The translations under genes and the position numbers were made by a program. Shown in pieces: positions 33,891 to 42,306 of a stretch of DNA of 64,000 nucleotides (positions within the stretch are counted from its first letter, which is position 1; each line of letters starts with the position of its first letter). Location: positions 89,966 through 153,965 of the forward strand of contig CAZCSP010000007.1 in assembly GCA_964501275.1 (NCBI GenBank). The letters run 5' to 3'. The notes below the pieces were generated by a model. It saw only the letters and a list, made by a program, of their open reading frames with translations. It searched no databases and was not told the origin of the DNA. Origin of the DNA: 55-13 sp964501275 (GTDB lineage: Bacteria > Armatimonadota > Fimbriimonadia > Fimbriimonadales > Fimbriimonadaceae).

Positions 33891-34655
33891 ATGAAGCCGA
33901 TCTCCATCCAACTCTACACTGTCCGTGAGCTTGCCAAAGACGGCAACCATCTGAAAGTTCTCCAGCAGATTGCGGACATCGGCTACAAGGGGGTGGAGGG
34001 GCATGGGTATGGGATGCCCCCTGCCGAATTCCGCCGAACTGTGGAAGACATGGGGATGCGGGTCAGCAGCTACTTCGGCGGCTTCCCTGAACCCGACAAC
34101 ATCAACGAGTTCATGGACACCGCCAACGCCCTCGGGACCAACCTGACTGTCTCCGGCTTCTGGGTGGAGGAGTTTGAGTCTCTGGACGCCATCAAGCGCA
34201 CTGCCGACCGAGTCGCCCCTGCGGTTCAGACTTTGAAGAAAAACGGCTTCATCTTTGGCCTCCACAACCACTGGATGGAGTTTGAGATGGTGGAGGGCAA
34301 GTGGGCGATCCAGCATCTCATCGACCGGGTGCCCGATCTCCACCTAGAGATCGACATCTACTGGTGCGCCAACTTTGGCGAGAACGATCCGGCGGAAGTC
34401 GTCCGTACCTATCGCGACCGCGCCCACCTCCTCCATGTCAAAGATGGTCCTCTGGTCAAAGGCGAGCCGCACGTCGCCGTCGGCTCCGGCAAAATGGACA
34501 TCCCCGCCACCCTGAAAGCCCAAGACCCCGCGGTCACGCAGTGGCATGTGGTGGAGTTGGACGAGTGCGCCACCGACATGATGCAAGCGGTGAAGGACAG
34601 CTACGACTACCTGGTAACCACCGGCCTAGCCCTCGGCAACCGCACGATCATATAG
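33891..34655 (+). CDS. Sugar phosphate isomerase/epimerase (xylose isomerase-like TIM barrel)
   Basis: A 254-residue AP-endonuclease-2/xylose isomerase-like barrel: PISIQLYTVRELAKDG, IADIGYKGVEGHGYG, FIFGLHNHWMEFE (metal-binding His), LHLEIDIYWCANFG (Glu, Asp), LLHVKDG (His, Lys, Asp) and VVELDECA (Glu). Members isomerise or epimerise sugars, inositol derivatives or keto-sugars; the substrate cannot be told. It is monocistronic, followed directly by the 110 bp tandem repeats. Confidence 0.87.
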   Translation: MKPISIQLYTVRELAKDGNHLKVLQQIADIGYKGVEGHGYGMPPAEFRRTVEDMGMRVSSYFGGFPEPDNINEFMDTANALGTNLTVSGFWVEEFESLDAIKRTADRVAPAVQTLKKNGFIFGLHNHWMEFEMVEGKWAIQHLIDRVPDLHLEIDIYWCANFGENDPAEVVRTYRDRAHLLHVKDGPLVKGEPHVAVGSGKMDIPATLKAQDPAVTQWHVVELDECATDMMQAVKDSYDYLVTTGLALGNRTII

Positions 34656-35022
34656 AGTGCGGCAATTTATTGCCGCTTTCACCTGCCCGATTCATCGGGC
34701 TGAACGGGAGACTCGGATAGAGATCACTGGCAATGACAGGCCTCCTCAGCCGAATAAATTCGGCGATCCCAGCAACTTACCGCCGCTTTCACCTGCCCGA
34801 TTCATCGGGCTGAACGGGAGGCTCGGATAGAAATCACTGGCAATGACAAGCATCCTCAGCCGAATAAATTCGGCGATCCCAGCAACCTACCGCCGCTTTC
34901 ACCTGCCCGATTCATCGGGTTGCAACGTAAACTTGAATACAAACCAGCTTGCCGAATGAATTCGGCGATCCCAGCACTTGCTTGCAATAAGAATGTAAGT
35001 TAGACTAAACCCCGGAGAGCGA
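34656..35022. repeat. 110 bp tandem repeat, three units of modular palindromes
   Basis: Units begin at GCCGCTTTCACCTGCCCG: 34672, 34782 and 34892, an exact 110 bp period; the third diverges after 34920. Each unit carries GCCCGATTCATCGGGC (34685, 34795, 34905) and GCCGAATAAATTCGGC (34749, 34859; a variant at 34951) followed by GATCCCAGCA. The first is preceded by GCGGCAATTTATTGCCGC (34659-34676). All palindromes share an ATTYAT core with different arms. No gene lies here; the histidine kinase gene starts at 35023. Confidence 0.8.
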
Positions 35023-37104
35023 ATGTGCGGTTTTATGTCGTTCAGACGCTTTGAACTAAACGGGCATTGGGGGCGTGAGCTGGTTTACGGCTTCGCGTTC
35101 GCCTGCGTTTACGCGCTTGCTTACTGGTTTGGCGCCCAATTCCGCACGACCACTGGCATCTCCCCTTTCTGGCCGGGCGCAGGAGTGATTCTCGCCTGGT
35201 TTTGGCTGCTCGGTTCTCGGCAAATCCCGCTGGCTCTGTTGGTTGTCTTTGGACTGCGCTACGCTTTCCGGCCCGACTTCGAAGTCGTCGAAAGCGCCAT
35301 CAAGGCGACGACGTTGGCCATCGGCTATGGCGTCACGGGCGAGATGCTGCGCCATTGGCTCCCGGTCAAGAAGTGGTGGACTTCCCTTCGAGAGCTGGTC
35401 GTCTTCCTCAGCATCGCTCTGCCTGCCTGCCTCATCATCGGCATTTTGGCTACCTTCAATATCGGGCCAAGTGACGGCGAAGCGTTCGTCCAACCCGTGA
35501 CCGGCCTCCGATTTGGCCTCGGCGACTTTATTGGCTGTCTGGTTTGCGCGCCTTTGATCGCCCTGACCATTGGCGTTTCCAGCCCGCGCCCAGGGAGTTC
35601 CCTGTGGGACGTGGAAGAATCTCAAAGTCCAAGGCTAAAACGAGTTGCCGAACTTACCGCCCAGAGCCTGCTGGTCATCGTCTGCGCTTACTTGGCCTTC
35701 GGCAAGACCAAGGTGTTCGAGAACAACGCCGAGCATCTCCTGGTCCTCCCGATGCTCTGGATCGTCTACCGCAATGGCGTAAAGGGCGCGGTCTATGGGG
35801 GATTCGCCATTTCGGTCAGCGCCAGCCTCGCCATTCTGGTCCTGCAGATGGATCGAAGCAGGCTCGACTCCCTCCAGATATTCCTCATCACCATCCTGGT
35901 TACCGGCCTCGCGCTGGGCGTGCTGATCAGCGGGCGAGAGGAGGCAATGGTGGCTTTGGAAGCGAGTCAGCTCAACCATCGGTACGCCGCCGAAGCCGCC
36001 CGGGATGGCCTCTGGGAGTTCGACCTTCATGGACAGGAGATCCACCTATCGCCCGCCTTTATGAGAATTTTGGGCAACGAGCCGGGGCAAACTTCCGTTC
36101 CCTTTAGCTGGTTCACCGACCGCATCCCGCCCTCCGACCTTGGGCGTCTCAACGAGGCGATTGAGCGCCATGTAACGGAAGACGAGCCCTTTCGTATCGA
36201 GCACCGCCTTCACCTAAGCTCGGAGAAAACGATCTGGCTGTACTCGTTCGGCCAGGCCATCCGCAACCGCAAAGGCGTCCCGATCAAGATGCTTGGCGCC
36301 ACCAACGACATCACCGAACGCAAAGAGGCAGACGAGAAGATTCGCCAACTGAACATCGACTTGGAGAAGCGGGTCCAAGAGCGCACCGCCGAGTTGCAGG
36401 CCGCCAACGACGAGTTCGCCTCTTTCAGCTACTCCGTCTCCCACGACCTGCGCGGCCCGCTCCGTTCCATCAACGGTTTTGCCAAACTGCTGAGCGACGA
36501 CTACGGCGACCAGCTCACGGGCGACGGTGCAATGTATCTGGAGCGGATTCGGGCCGCCAGCGTTCGCATGGGCAACCTCATCGACGACCTCCTCCAACTT
36601 TCGCGCATGGGTCGGTTTGAGCCGCGCCTTGCACCCGTCAACCTCACCGCCCTCGCCACCGGGATTCTGGAGGACCAGGACATCCATCATCCCGACCGAA
36701 CCGCTACAATCTCGGTCGCTCCCGATATGCACGCCGTAGCCGACGCCGGGCTTCTGCGCAACATGCTGGAAAACCTCCTGCAAAACGCCTGGAAGTTCAC
36801 TTCCAAAGAGCAGAGCCCGCACATCGAAGTTGGCCACCTGCGAGAAGGCGACGAGACCACCTACTACGTTCGCGACAACGGCGTCGGCTTCGATCCCAAG
36901 TACGCCGCCAAGCTGTTTATGCCCTTCGAGAGGCTGCATAACGACCCCGCCTACCCCGGATCAGGCATCGGCCTCGCCACCGTCGCCAAGATCGTCTACC
37001 TCCACGGAGGCCGAGTCTGGGCCGAAAGCGAACCCGGGAAAGGCGCGACCTTCTACTTCACGCTGGGAGGAAGCAGCCAAGTCAGCGAAGCCGGAGTGGC
37101 CTGA
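35023..37104 (+). CDS. MASE1-PAS sensor histidine kinase
   Basis: A 693-residue membrane histidine kinase. A MASE1-type sensor with about eight membrane segments spans 20-310 (TGISPFWPGAGVILAWFW). A PAS domain covers about 325-445 (GLWEFDLHGQEIHLSPAFMRIL; GATNDITERKEAD). Then a coiled linker, HisKA with the phospho-acceptor His near 474 (SYSVSHDLRGPLRSINGF), and HATPase motifs NLLQNAWKF, DNGVGFDP and GSGIGLATV. This HisKA/HATPase style is common in phytochrome-like kinases. No response regulator is adjacent. GGAGAG precedes the ATG. Confidence 0.92.
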   Translation: MCGFMSFRRFELNGHWGRELVYGFAFACVYALAYWFGAQFRTTTGISPFWPGAGVILAWFWLLGSRQIPLALLVVFGLRYAFRPDFEVVESAIKATTLAIGYGVTGEMLRHWLPVKKWWTSLRELVVFLSIALPACLIIGILATFNIGPSDGEAFVQPVTGLRFGLGDFIGCLVCAPLIALTIGVSSPRPGSSLWDVEESQSPRLKRVAELTAQSLLVIVCAYLAFGKTKVFENNAEHLLVLPMLWIVYRNGVKGAVYGGFAISVSASLAILVLQMDRSRLDSLQIFLITILVTGLALGVLISGREEAMVALEASQLNHRYAAEAARDGLWEFDLHGQEIHLSPAFMRILGNEPGQTSVPFSWFTDRIPPSDLGRLNEAIERHVTEDEPFRIEHRLHLSSEKTIWLYSFGQAIRNRKGVPIKMLGATNDITERKEADEKIRQLNIDLEKRVQERTAELQAANDEFASFSYSVSHDLRGPLRSINGFAKLLSDDYGDQLTGDGAMYLERIRAASVRMGNLIDDLLQLSRMGRFEPRLAPVNLTALATGILEDQDIHHPDRTATISVAPDMHAVADAGLLRNMLENLLQNAWKFTSKEQSPHIEVGHLREGDETTYYVRDNGVGFDPKYAAKLFMPFERLHNDPAYPGSGIGLATVAKIVYLHGGRVWAESEPGKGATFYFTLGGSSQVSEAGVA

Positions 37105-37131
37105 GGAGCGTGCCAAACCGGCAAAAAAGGA

Positions 37132-37154
37132 GCCGCCCGAATGGGATGGGCGGC
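37132..37154 (-). terminator. Bidirectional hairpin between kinase and chemoreceptor
   Basis: GCCGCCC (37132-37138) pairs with GGGCGGC (37148-37154). On the minus strand it is followed shortly by TTTTTT, which suits termination of the chemoreceptor transcript; on the plus side the flank is T-rich. Confidence 0.65.
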
Positions 37155-37192
37155 CCTAGGTTTGGTTGGTTTTGAGGTTGATTGGCTGCTAG

Positions 37193-38776
37193 TTAGGCAG
37201 CCACCTTCAGGACGACGTCCTTCGAAGATGGCTGACGGCGCTTGCCGCTCTCAACCTGTACCCTTGCTTGTTCAACGATTCCGCTCAGTTGTTTGACGGC
37301 CTCATCCAAGTTGTTCACATCTCGGACCACCGTCTGCACGATGGCGGCCATCTGTTGGGCGCTGGCTCCGGCCTCTTCGCTGGCCGCGGCATTCTCCTCG
37401 GTGATCGCGGCAATGTTCTCGACGGCACTATTGGCCAAGTTGATCTCATTCGTCACCTTGCTCAATGCGGCTTCGTTCTCAGCTGCCACCTTCCCAACCT
37501 CGTCCATTGCCTCTGTGAGGTTGACGCTCAACTTGGCCGTGGATTTTGATGCTGTGGAGATAGCTTCCAGACAAGTCGCAGCATCGGCAGAAAGGGAGAT
37601 GACCTCGGTGACGTCTTCTACCGTTTTGCTCATCGACTCCGAAGCCTCTTGGCTGCCTTGCTGGATAGCGAGGATCAAGCCCTCAATCTCCTTGGTGGCC
37701 AAGGAACTGCTTTCGGCGAGCTTCCGAACTTCCTCGGCGACCACCGCAAAGCCCCGACCATGCTCTCCCGCCCTCGCCGCCTCGATGGCCGCGTTGAGCG
37801 CCAACAGGTTGGTCTGTTCGGCGATCGAGTTGATCGTCTGCACAATTCCGCGAATCTCCAGTGATCGGTCGTTCATCTCCTGGACCCTCGCCGAGGTATC
37901 GAGTACCGTCGCCTTCAGCCTGTCCATAGAGGCGACCCGCTCCCGAATCTGTTCCCAAAGTTCGGCCCGTGAGGTGATCTCGTCCACCTCGGTGCGCAGG
38001 AGATTCATCGCTGCCTCGGCATCCTGCAGAGACCTTCGCTGAGTCTGAGCCCCGGCTTCAATATCCTGGTTGCTGCTGGAGACCACCGCCATAGAACTCG
38101 CCACCGTCTGGGCGGCTTGAGCCTGGGTCGTCGCAGATTGGGAAAGCTGGTCGCATACTTCGCCAACTTCCTGGCTGGCCGTACCCGATTGGGAACTGCT
38201 GTTGCGAAGCGACTCGCTGTTATTGGCGAGATCGACCACGATCTCCTCGACCAGCTGATTCACCATTTCGTAGCCATTGTCGATGTAGGCCTCCATGATG
38301 AGCTCTTGGTCGAGGTTGAACGCCTTCTGCAGCGAAGCCACCATCGCGGCCCCCTTCATTGGCTTGAACCTTAGGCGCCGCAGAATCCGTGGATAGATCG
38401 CATCGTAGTAAGCGCTCATCGAGCCAAAGAACCACATCGGCGTCAATCCGATCTCCGCGTGGATTTTGCCGATCCTCATCCGAGATGCAAAGTATCGCTC
38501 CCCAAACTGGGCATCGAATATCTCGGCAAAATACATCGGATTGGTCTTTTTGAGATTCTCTACTGAACTGCCGGCTCGGGTAATGATGGAGATCGCATCG
38601 GGAAATTGTTGGAGGTGGCTGTAAAAAGCATCAATCACGATGGAGAGTTCGGGGCCGAGGATGGTTCCCAACTCCTTGAGATTGGCCTTATCCTTCTCAG
38701 TGATTCGGTAAAAACCGAGTCTGTATGCTATTTCTCCGTGGTCCCAAGACTTACTACTCGATTGCTTCGCGGACAT
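37193..38776 (-). CDS. Globin-coupled methyl-accepting chemotaxis protein (HemAT-like)
   Basis: A 527-residue soluble aerotaxis-type receptor. Residues about 15-180 form a sensor globin with proximal His106 in RIGKIHAEIGLTPMWF. A linker leads to the MCP signalling domain (about 210-500), whose hairpin tip reads SIAEQTNLLALNAAIEAARAGEHGRGFAVVAEEVRKLAE. No membrane segments. Oxygen binding at heme would change CheA activity. No che genes are adjacent; FliA at 2750 suggests motility. AGGAG precedes the ATG. Confidence 0.94.
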   Translation of the reverse strand: MSAKQSSSKSWDHGEIAYRLGFYRITEKDKANLKELGTILGPELSIVIDAFYSHLQQFPDAISIITRAGSSVENLKKTNPMYFAEIFDAQFGERYFASRMRIGKIHAEIGLTPMWFFGSMSAYYDAIYPRILRRLRFKPMKGAAMVASLQKAFNLDQELIMEAYIDNGYEMVNQLVEEIVVDLANNSESLRNSSSQSGTASQEVGEVCDQLSQSATTQAQAAQTVASSMAVVSSSNQDIEAGAQTQRRSLQDAEAAMNLLRTEVDEITSRAELWEQIRERVASMDRLKATVLDTSARVQEMNDRSLEIRGIVQTINSIAEQTNLLALNAAIEAARAGEHGRGFAVVAEEVRKLAESSSLATKEIEGLILAIQQGSQEASESMSKTVEDVTEVISLSADAATCLEAISTASKSTAKLSVNLTEAMDEVGKVAAENEAALSKVTNEINLANSAVENIAAITEENAAASEEAGASAQQMAAIVQTVVRDVNNLDEAVKQLSGIVEQARVQVESGKRRQPSSKDVVLKVAA

Positions 38777-38889
38777 CGTTGCTCCTGTAAACCTGGCACC
38801 TTGGCTAGGTACAAGGGATTCTCAGTTTCGCCAGAGTTTATCAACAGCCTCAAATTTTAGGACACCCTAAAACCGACTTGTCCTTAAAA

Positions 38890-39885
38890 TCAAGGACTGC
38901 TGACGGTGCCCAACGCTACCAAGAACCGGACCGTGCCGACGTAGCTTCGCGCGGCAAACACCGTAAAGGTCAGCCGCAGAGGCTGGCTACCAGTCTTCAG
39001 GGCGAGTTGGCCCGTCCAAATTCCATTGCGAATAGCGGCAGGAAGAACCTCTTGGTTGAGAAGACTTTGCGACTCAGCCTCGAACAGAGAGTCGAAATAG
39101 GTCTGCTCCCCCTCCACTATCCGGGGCAGACTCAGCACCTTGGTGGTCGCCTTGTTGACGTAGAGCACCTTTCCAAAGCTGCTGAACATGATGAACAGGT
39201 CCAGCGATTCATCGATCCCTTGGAACAGTTCCTGGGCGATCTTCTCCCCCCCTTCTGTCCGAGGAGCCTTGGTAAGAACATAGGAAACGGCGTAAACCTC
39301 GTTGTCTTCCGTAGTTAATGGAAAACAGCTAAGGCGGATCATCAAAGACTCGCGGGCATCGCTTGGGTGCAGGTTGGCGGTGATGGTTTCGCGATTCTCA
39401 AAGACCATCTCCGTGATATCTTGTAAAACGGCCGGAGCAGCCTCCAAGAAGCCTAGAAGGCCCCAGTCCGCGCCCACCACCTCTTCTTGAGAAAGCCCGA
39501 CAAGCTGAAGGAAGCTGCCGTTGGTGTAGCGAATGCGGTTCTGACGGTCGCAATGGATGATGGCGTGAGGAGCATAGTTGAAAGCGTCCTCGGTCGCCTG
39601 GCTTCGCACGGCTGGAAAGGTCACCGTGTTGTGTCGCCAAGTGACGTACTTGGCAATGATTTCGCTCCTCGAAGAGATCGACAGTTTCCGCCTGATCCGA
39701 GCCCAGTAGGTTATAAGCGTACCGGGACGGATACTCATGGAAGCCGCGACTTGCTTGTCGAGGTTGCCGATCGCTGCGAGACTCAGTATTTCGAGCTCAC
39801 GGGCTGTGAGATGTTCAAAACTTGACTTCTGCAACGCGAATGAGGATAGCAATTGTGAGACGGGCATTGATGTGCTGGTTTGCAA
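38890..39885 (-). CDS. LuxR-type HTH regulator with C-terminal PAS domains
   Basis: A 331-residue protein. Residues about 22-80 are a GerE/LuxR DNA-binding domain (FEHLTARELEILSLAAIGNLDKQVAASMSIRPGTLITYWARIRRKL). Two PAS-like domains follow, about 95-215 (YAPHAIIHCDRQNRIRYTNGSFLQLVGLSQEEVVG) and 225-320 (DLFIMFSSFGKVLYVNKATTKVLSLP). LuxR regulators normally carry the HTH at the C-terminus, so the order is reversed. It may sense a small ligand or redox state. It ends 113 bp upstream of the chemoreceptor start, so the two could form one unit. Confidence 0.82.
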   Translation of the reverse strand: MQTSTSMPVSQLLSSFALQKSSFEHLTARELEILSLAAIGNLDKQVAASMSIRPGTLITYWARIRRKLSISSRSEIIAKYVTWRHNTVTFPAVRSQATEDAFNYAPHAIIHCDRQNRIRYTNGSFLQLVGLSQEEVVGADWGLLGFLEAAPAVLQDITEMVFENRETITANLHPSDARESLMIRLSCFPLTTEDNEVYAVSYVLTKAPRTEGGEKIAQELFQGIDESLDLFIMFSSFGKVLYVNKATTKVLSLPRIVEGEQTYFDSLFEAESQSLLNQEVLPAAIRNGIWTGQLALKTGSQPLRLTFTVFAARSYVGTVRFLVALGTVSSP

Positions 39886-40300
39886 TTACGCGTTATTGCT
39901 GGGTACAAACCGCCCGCTTCTAATGTCTCTCCAGACTGCGGCAATGACCAACTAAACGATTTCCAGATTATACATTTTAGAATCAATTTAGAGTTGCCAA
40001 TGGTCCCACTCGCCACATTAAGCCAGCAATGATGAGTTTTGGACCACCTAGTGGACGACTGGTTGCTCTCTGATCCGCGGGTCAGACAACGCCCAGCCTT
40101 CCCCTGTTCCAAAGGGCCTAGGACTATTAAGGCAGAATTCAGAATCTCCGTGACAGCTCTCTTCGTGTTGTGCAGTTCCTTGCTCTGCACTAAAAGCTCG
40201 AATGTCGAGAAACGGCTTGGTGACACGTCTTGCGGGATGATGGGTCCAAGACTGCTCCTCCCCCTTTCCCGCCGCCTGTCAGCGTAGAATACAAGGACTC
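39886..40300. other. Intergenic region between divergent regulator and trpB
   Basis: No convincing gene on either strand. On the minus strand TATAAT (39973-39968) could serve the LuxR-PAS gene with a leader of about 75 nt. On the plus strand TAGAAT (40285-40290) with AAGG lies 10 nt before the trpB ATG. I see no riboswitch or attenuator. Confidence 0.4.
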
Positions 40301-41482
40301 ATGCTTACCCGTCCCGACGACAAAGGGCGATTTGGCGCTTATGGCGGTCGATTCGTCCCGGAAACTTTAATGCCCGCTCTCGAAGAGCTTTCCCAGGAGT
40401 TTGATCGGGCTTGGGCAGATTCGGGGTTTCGAGCCGAGTTCGAGCGCTACCTGTCCGAGTTCGTCGGGCGCCCCACCCCCCTCACCGAAGCCAAGCGCCT
40501 CAGCGAGAAACTGGGCTTGCAGGTGGTGGTAAAGCGAGAGGACCTGAACCACACCGGCGCCCACAAGATCAACAATGCCCTGGGGCAGGCTCTGCTCGCG
40601 CTTCGCATGGGTAAGAAGCGGATTATCGCGGAGACGGGGGCGGGGCAGCATGGGGTCGCGACGGCCACGGTCTGCGCCCTCTTTGGCCTGCAATGCGAGG
40701 TCTACATGGGCGAGGAGGACACGGTTCGCCAACAGTTGAACGTCTTCCGTATGAAGCTCCTGGGCGCCAAAGTCCATCCCGTCTCCAGCGGCACCAAGAC
40801 CCTCAAAGACGCCCTCAACGAAGCGATGCGCGATTGGGTGACCAACGTTCGCGACACCCACTACATCATCGGCACCGCCGCCGGACCGCACCCTTATCCC
40901 TACATGGTGCGGGAATTCCAGCGCGTGATCGGCGATGAGGCGCGAGCGCAATACTTGGAGCGCTATGGACGATTGCCCGACGTTGCCGTTGCCTGTGTGG
41001 GCGGAGGGTCTAATGCGATTGGATTTTTCACGGGCTTTCTCGGCGATGACGAGGTTCGCCTGGTGGGAGTCGAAGCGGGGGGCTTGGGCTTGGATTCAGG
41101 CCAACACGCCGCACCCTTGACCGTAGGCTCTCCCGGAGTCTTGCACGGCTCCTACAGCTATCTCATGCAAGATGAGAACGGCCAGGTCCAGGGCACGCAC
41201 TCCGTCTCAGCCGGCCTCGACTATCCCGGAGTCGGAGCCGAGCATTCCTACCTCAAAGACATCGGGCGAGCCGAATACACCGCTGTCACCGACGACGAAG
41301 CGATGGCGGCTTTCCAGGACTTGGCCCAATGCGAAGGCCTTATCCCCGCCTTCGAGTCCGCCCACGCCTTCGGCGCTCTCCACAACGAGACCCTCTTCCC
41401 CAAAGGAAGTCGGGTGATCGTGAATATGAGCGGGCGGGGGGACAAGGATATGGAGTCGGCGGCGAGGATTCTACGGCTCTAG
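40301..41482 (+). CDS. trpB: Tryptophan synthase beta chain
   Basis: PLP enzyme joining indole and serine to tryptophan, 393 residues, usual length. GRFGAYGGRFVPETLMPAL opens the protein; PLP Lys89 lies in HTGAHKINNALGQ; ETGAGQHGVATAT and the phosphate loop CVGGGSNAIGFF follow. The C-terminal NMSGRGDKDM is typical of TrpB1, which pairs with TrpA. trpA is not next to it, nor are other trp genes. The 3' end overlaps the convergent acetyltransferase gene by 12 bp. Confidence 0.96.
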   Translation: MLTRPDDKGRFGAYGGRFVPETLMPALEELSQEFDRAWADSGFRAEFERYLSEFVGRPTPLTEAKRLSEKLGLQVVVKREDLNHTGAHKINNALGQALLALRMGKKRIIAETGAGQHGVATATVCALFGLQCEVYMGEEDTVRQQLNVFRMKLLGAKVHPVSSGTKTLKDALNEAMRDWVTNVRDTHYIIGTAAGPHPYPYMVREFQRVIGDEARAQYLERYGRLPDVAVACVGGGSNAIGFFTGFLGDDEVRLVGVEAGGLGLDSGQHAAPLTVGSPGVLHGSYSYLMQDENGQVQGTHSVSAGLDYPGVGAEHSYLKDIGRAEYTAVTDDEAMAAFQDLAQCEGLIPAFESAHAFGALHNETLFPKGSRVIVNMSGRGDKDMESAARILRL

Positions 41483-41968
41483 CATCGCCCGAATATCTTT
41501 GAACAGCAGAAACAGGTGAAGAGGATGCGTGGGCGAAGGCATCATTCCAAATCGCGAGTAGAACTCCCGCGCCTCGTCGTCCATCGCATGGACAAGAAAC
41601 GCCCGCCCGCCAATCTCTTCATGAGCCCACAACGCTCTGAGCATGGCGTCCCGAAAGAGGAACTTACCCAGCCCACTACCTTGGGCTGATCGATCTACCG
41701 CCAGCCGGGCGAGGAGGATGCACGGCACCGGGTGTCGCGGCTGGCCCTTCGTCACCCGCTCTGGGGCATTGCTCGGTTCAACCCCAGCGGGAGCAAGCGA
41801 GTAGTAGCCGACCACCTTTTCATGAGATAGCACGACATAGGTTCGAGCCAATCCTCCCGCCTGGTTCGCCAAAGCGAAGCTCTTGAGAAAGGCGTTTAAC
41901 GATTCCTTCCCACAATCAAACCCGCCGATATCATGGCCCTTGGTCAGTAGAGTTGGTGCCGATAACAA
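41471..41968 (-). CDS. GNAT acetyltransferase toxin (TacT/AtaT-like)
   Basis: A 165-residue GNAT protein. The N-terminus (GHDIGGFDCGKESLNAFL) is typical of toxins that acetylate aminoacyl-tRNA. LLARLAVDRSAQGSGLGKFLF is the acetyl-CoA loop, and the Tyr in DEAREFYSRFGM is the usual catalytic residue. It follows a DUF1778 antitoxin gene by 3 bp, forming a type II pair. Blocking charged tRNA would stop translation until the antitoxin neutralises it. Confidence 0.88.
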   Translation of the reverse strand: MLSAPTLLTKGHDIGGFDCGKESLNAFLKSFALANQAGGLARTYVVLSHEKVVGYYSLAPAGVEPSNAPERVTKGQPRHPVPCILLARLAVDRSAQGSGLGKFLFRDAMLRALWAHEEIGGRAFLVHAMDDEAREFYSRFGMMPSPTHPLHLFLLFKDIRAMLEP

Positions 41969-41971
41969 ACC

Positions 41972-42256
41972 TTACTTCTCCCAGGGAGCACGGGATGCGA
42001 GGAGATTGCGCAACTCGGGAATGTCTTTCGTCGGAGCGTCGAGCAAGGCGTTGAACCTCTCCCACGCCTCCTCATCGAGCCGGAACAGCGTCTCCACCTG
42101 TTCCACTTCTTTGGCCACGATCTCTTCGGCAACCGGAACGGTTGTCTGGAGGATGAACTGGCTCACGCTCATGTTCTTTGCTTGGGCAGCCCGAGCCAAG
42201 ACCGCTTTGTCGCGCTCGGAGGTTCGGATATGGAGGTGCTCGGCTTTTTGATGCAT
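41972..42256 (-). CDS. DUF1778 (TacA-like) antitoxin
   Basis: A 94-residue ribbon-helix-helix antitoxin: LHIRTSERDKAVLARAAQAKNMSVSQFIL, then a C-terminal arm (EEAWERFNALLDAP) that in this family covers the toxin active site. The start at 42256 is chosen because the promoter (42270-42297) lies inside the longer frame. It probably represses its own operon. Confidence 0.87.
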   Translation of the reverse strand: MHQKAEHLHIRTSERDKAVLARAAQAKNMSVSQFILQTTVPVAEEIVAKEVEQVETLFRLDEEAWERFNALLDAPTKDIPELRNLLASRAPWEK

Positions 42257-42269
42257 GGTCTCAATGGAT

Positions 42270-42297
42270 AAGATACCATGATTGAACACATTGTCAA
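42270..42297 (-). promoter_or_regulatory. Promoter of the toxin-antitoxin pair
   Basis: On the minus strand TTGACA (42297-42292), a 16 bp spacer and TATCTT (42275-42270), 13 nt before the antitoxin ATG at 42256. Confidence 0.65.
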
Positions 42298-42306
42298 CAC
42301 ATGGGC

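Noticed and set aside
34656..34980. Possible CRISPR-like array
   Set aside because: The units are 110 bp tandem copies of the whole sequence, without unique spacers and without cas genes.
39783..40287. Open frames on both strands between the LuxR-PAS gene and trpB
   Set aside because: They overlap each other, have scattered codon use and no ribosome sites or motifs.
42257..42289. 11-residue longer start for the DUF1778 antitoxin
   Set aside because: The -10 box TATCTT lies inside it, so the transcript would begin downstream of that start.
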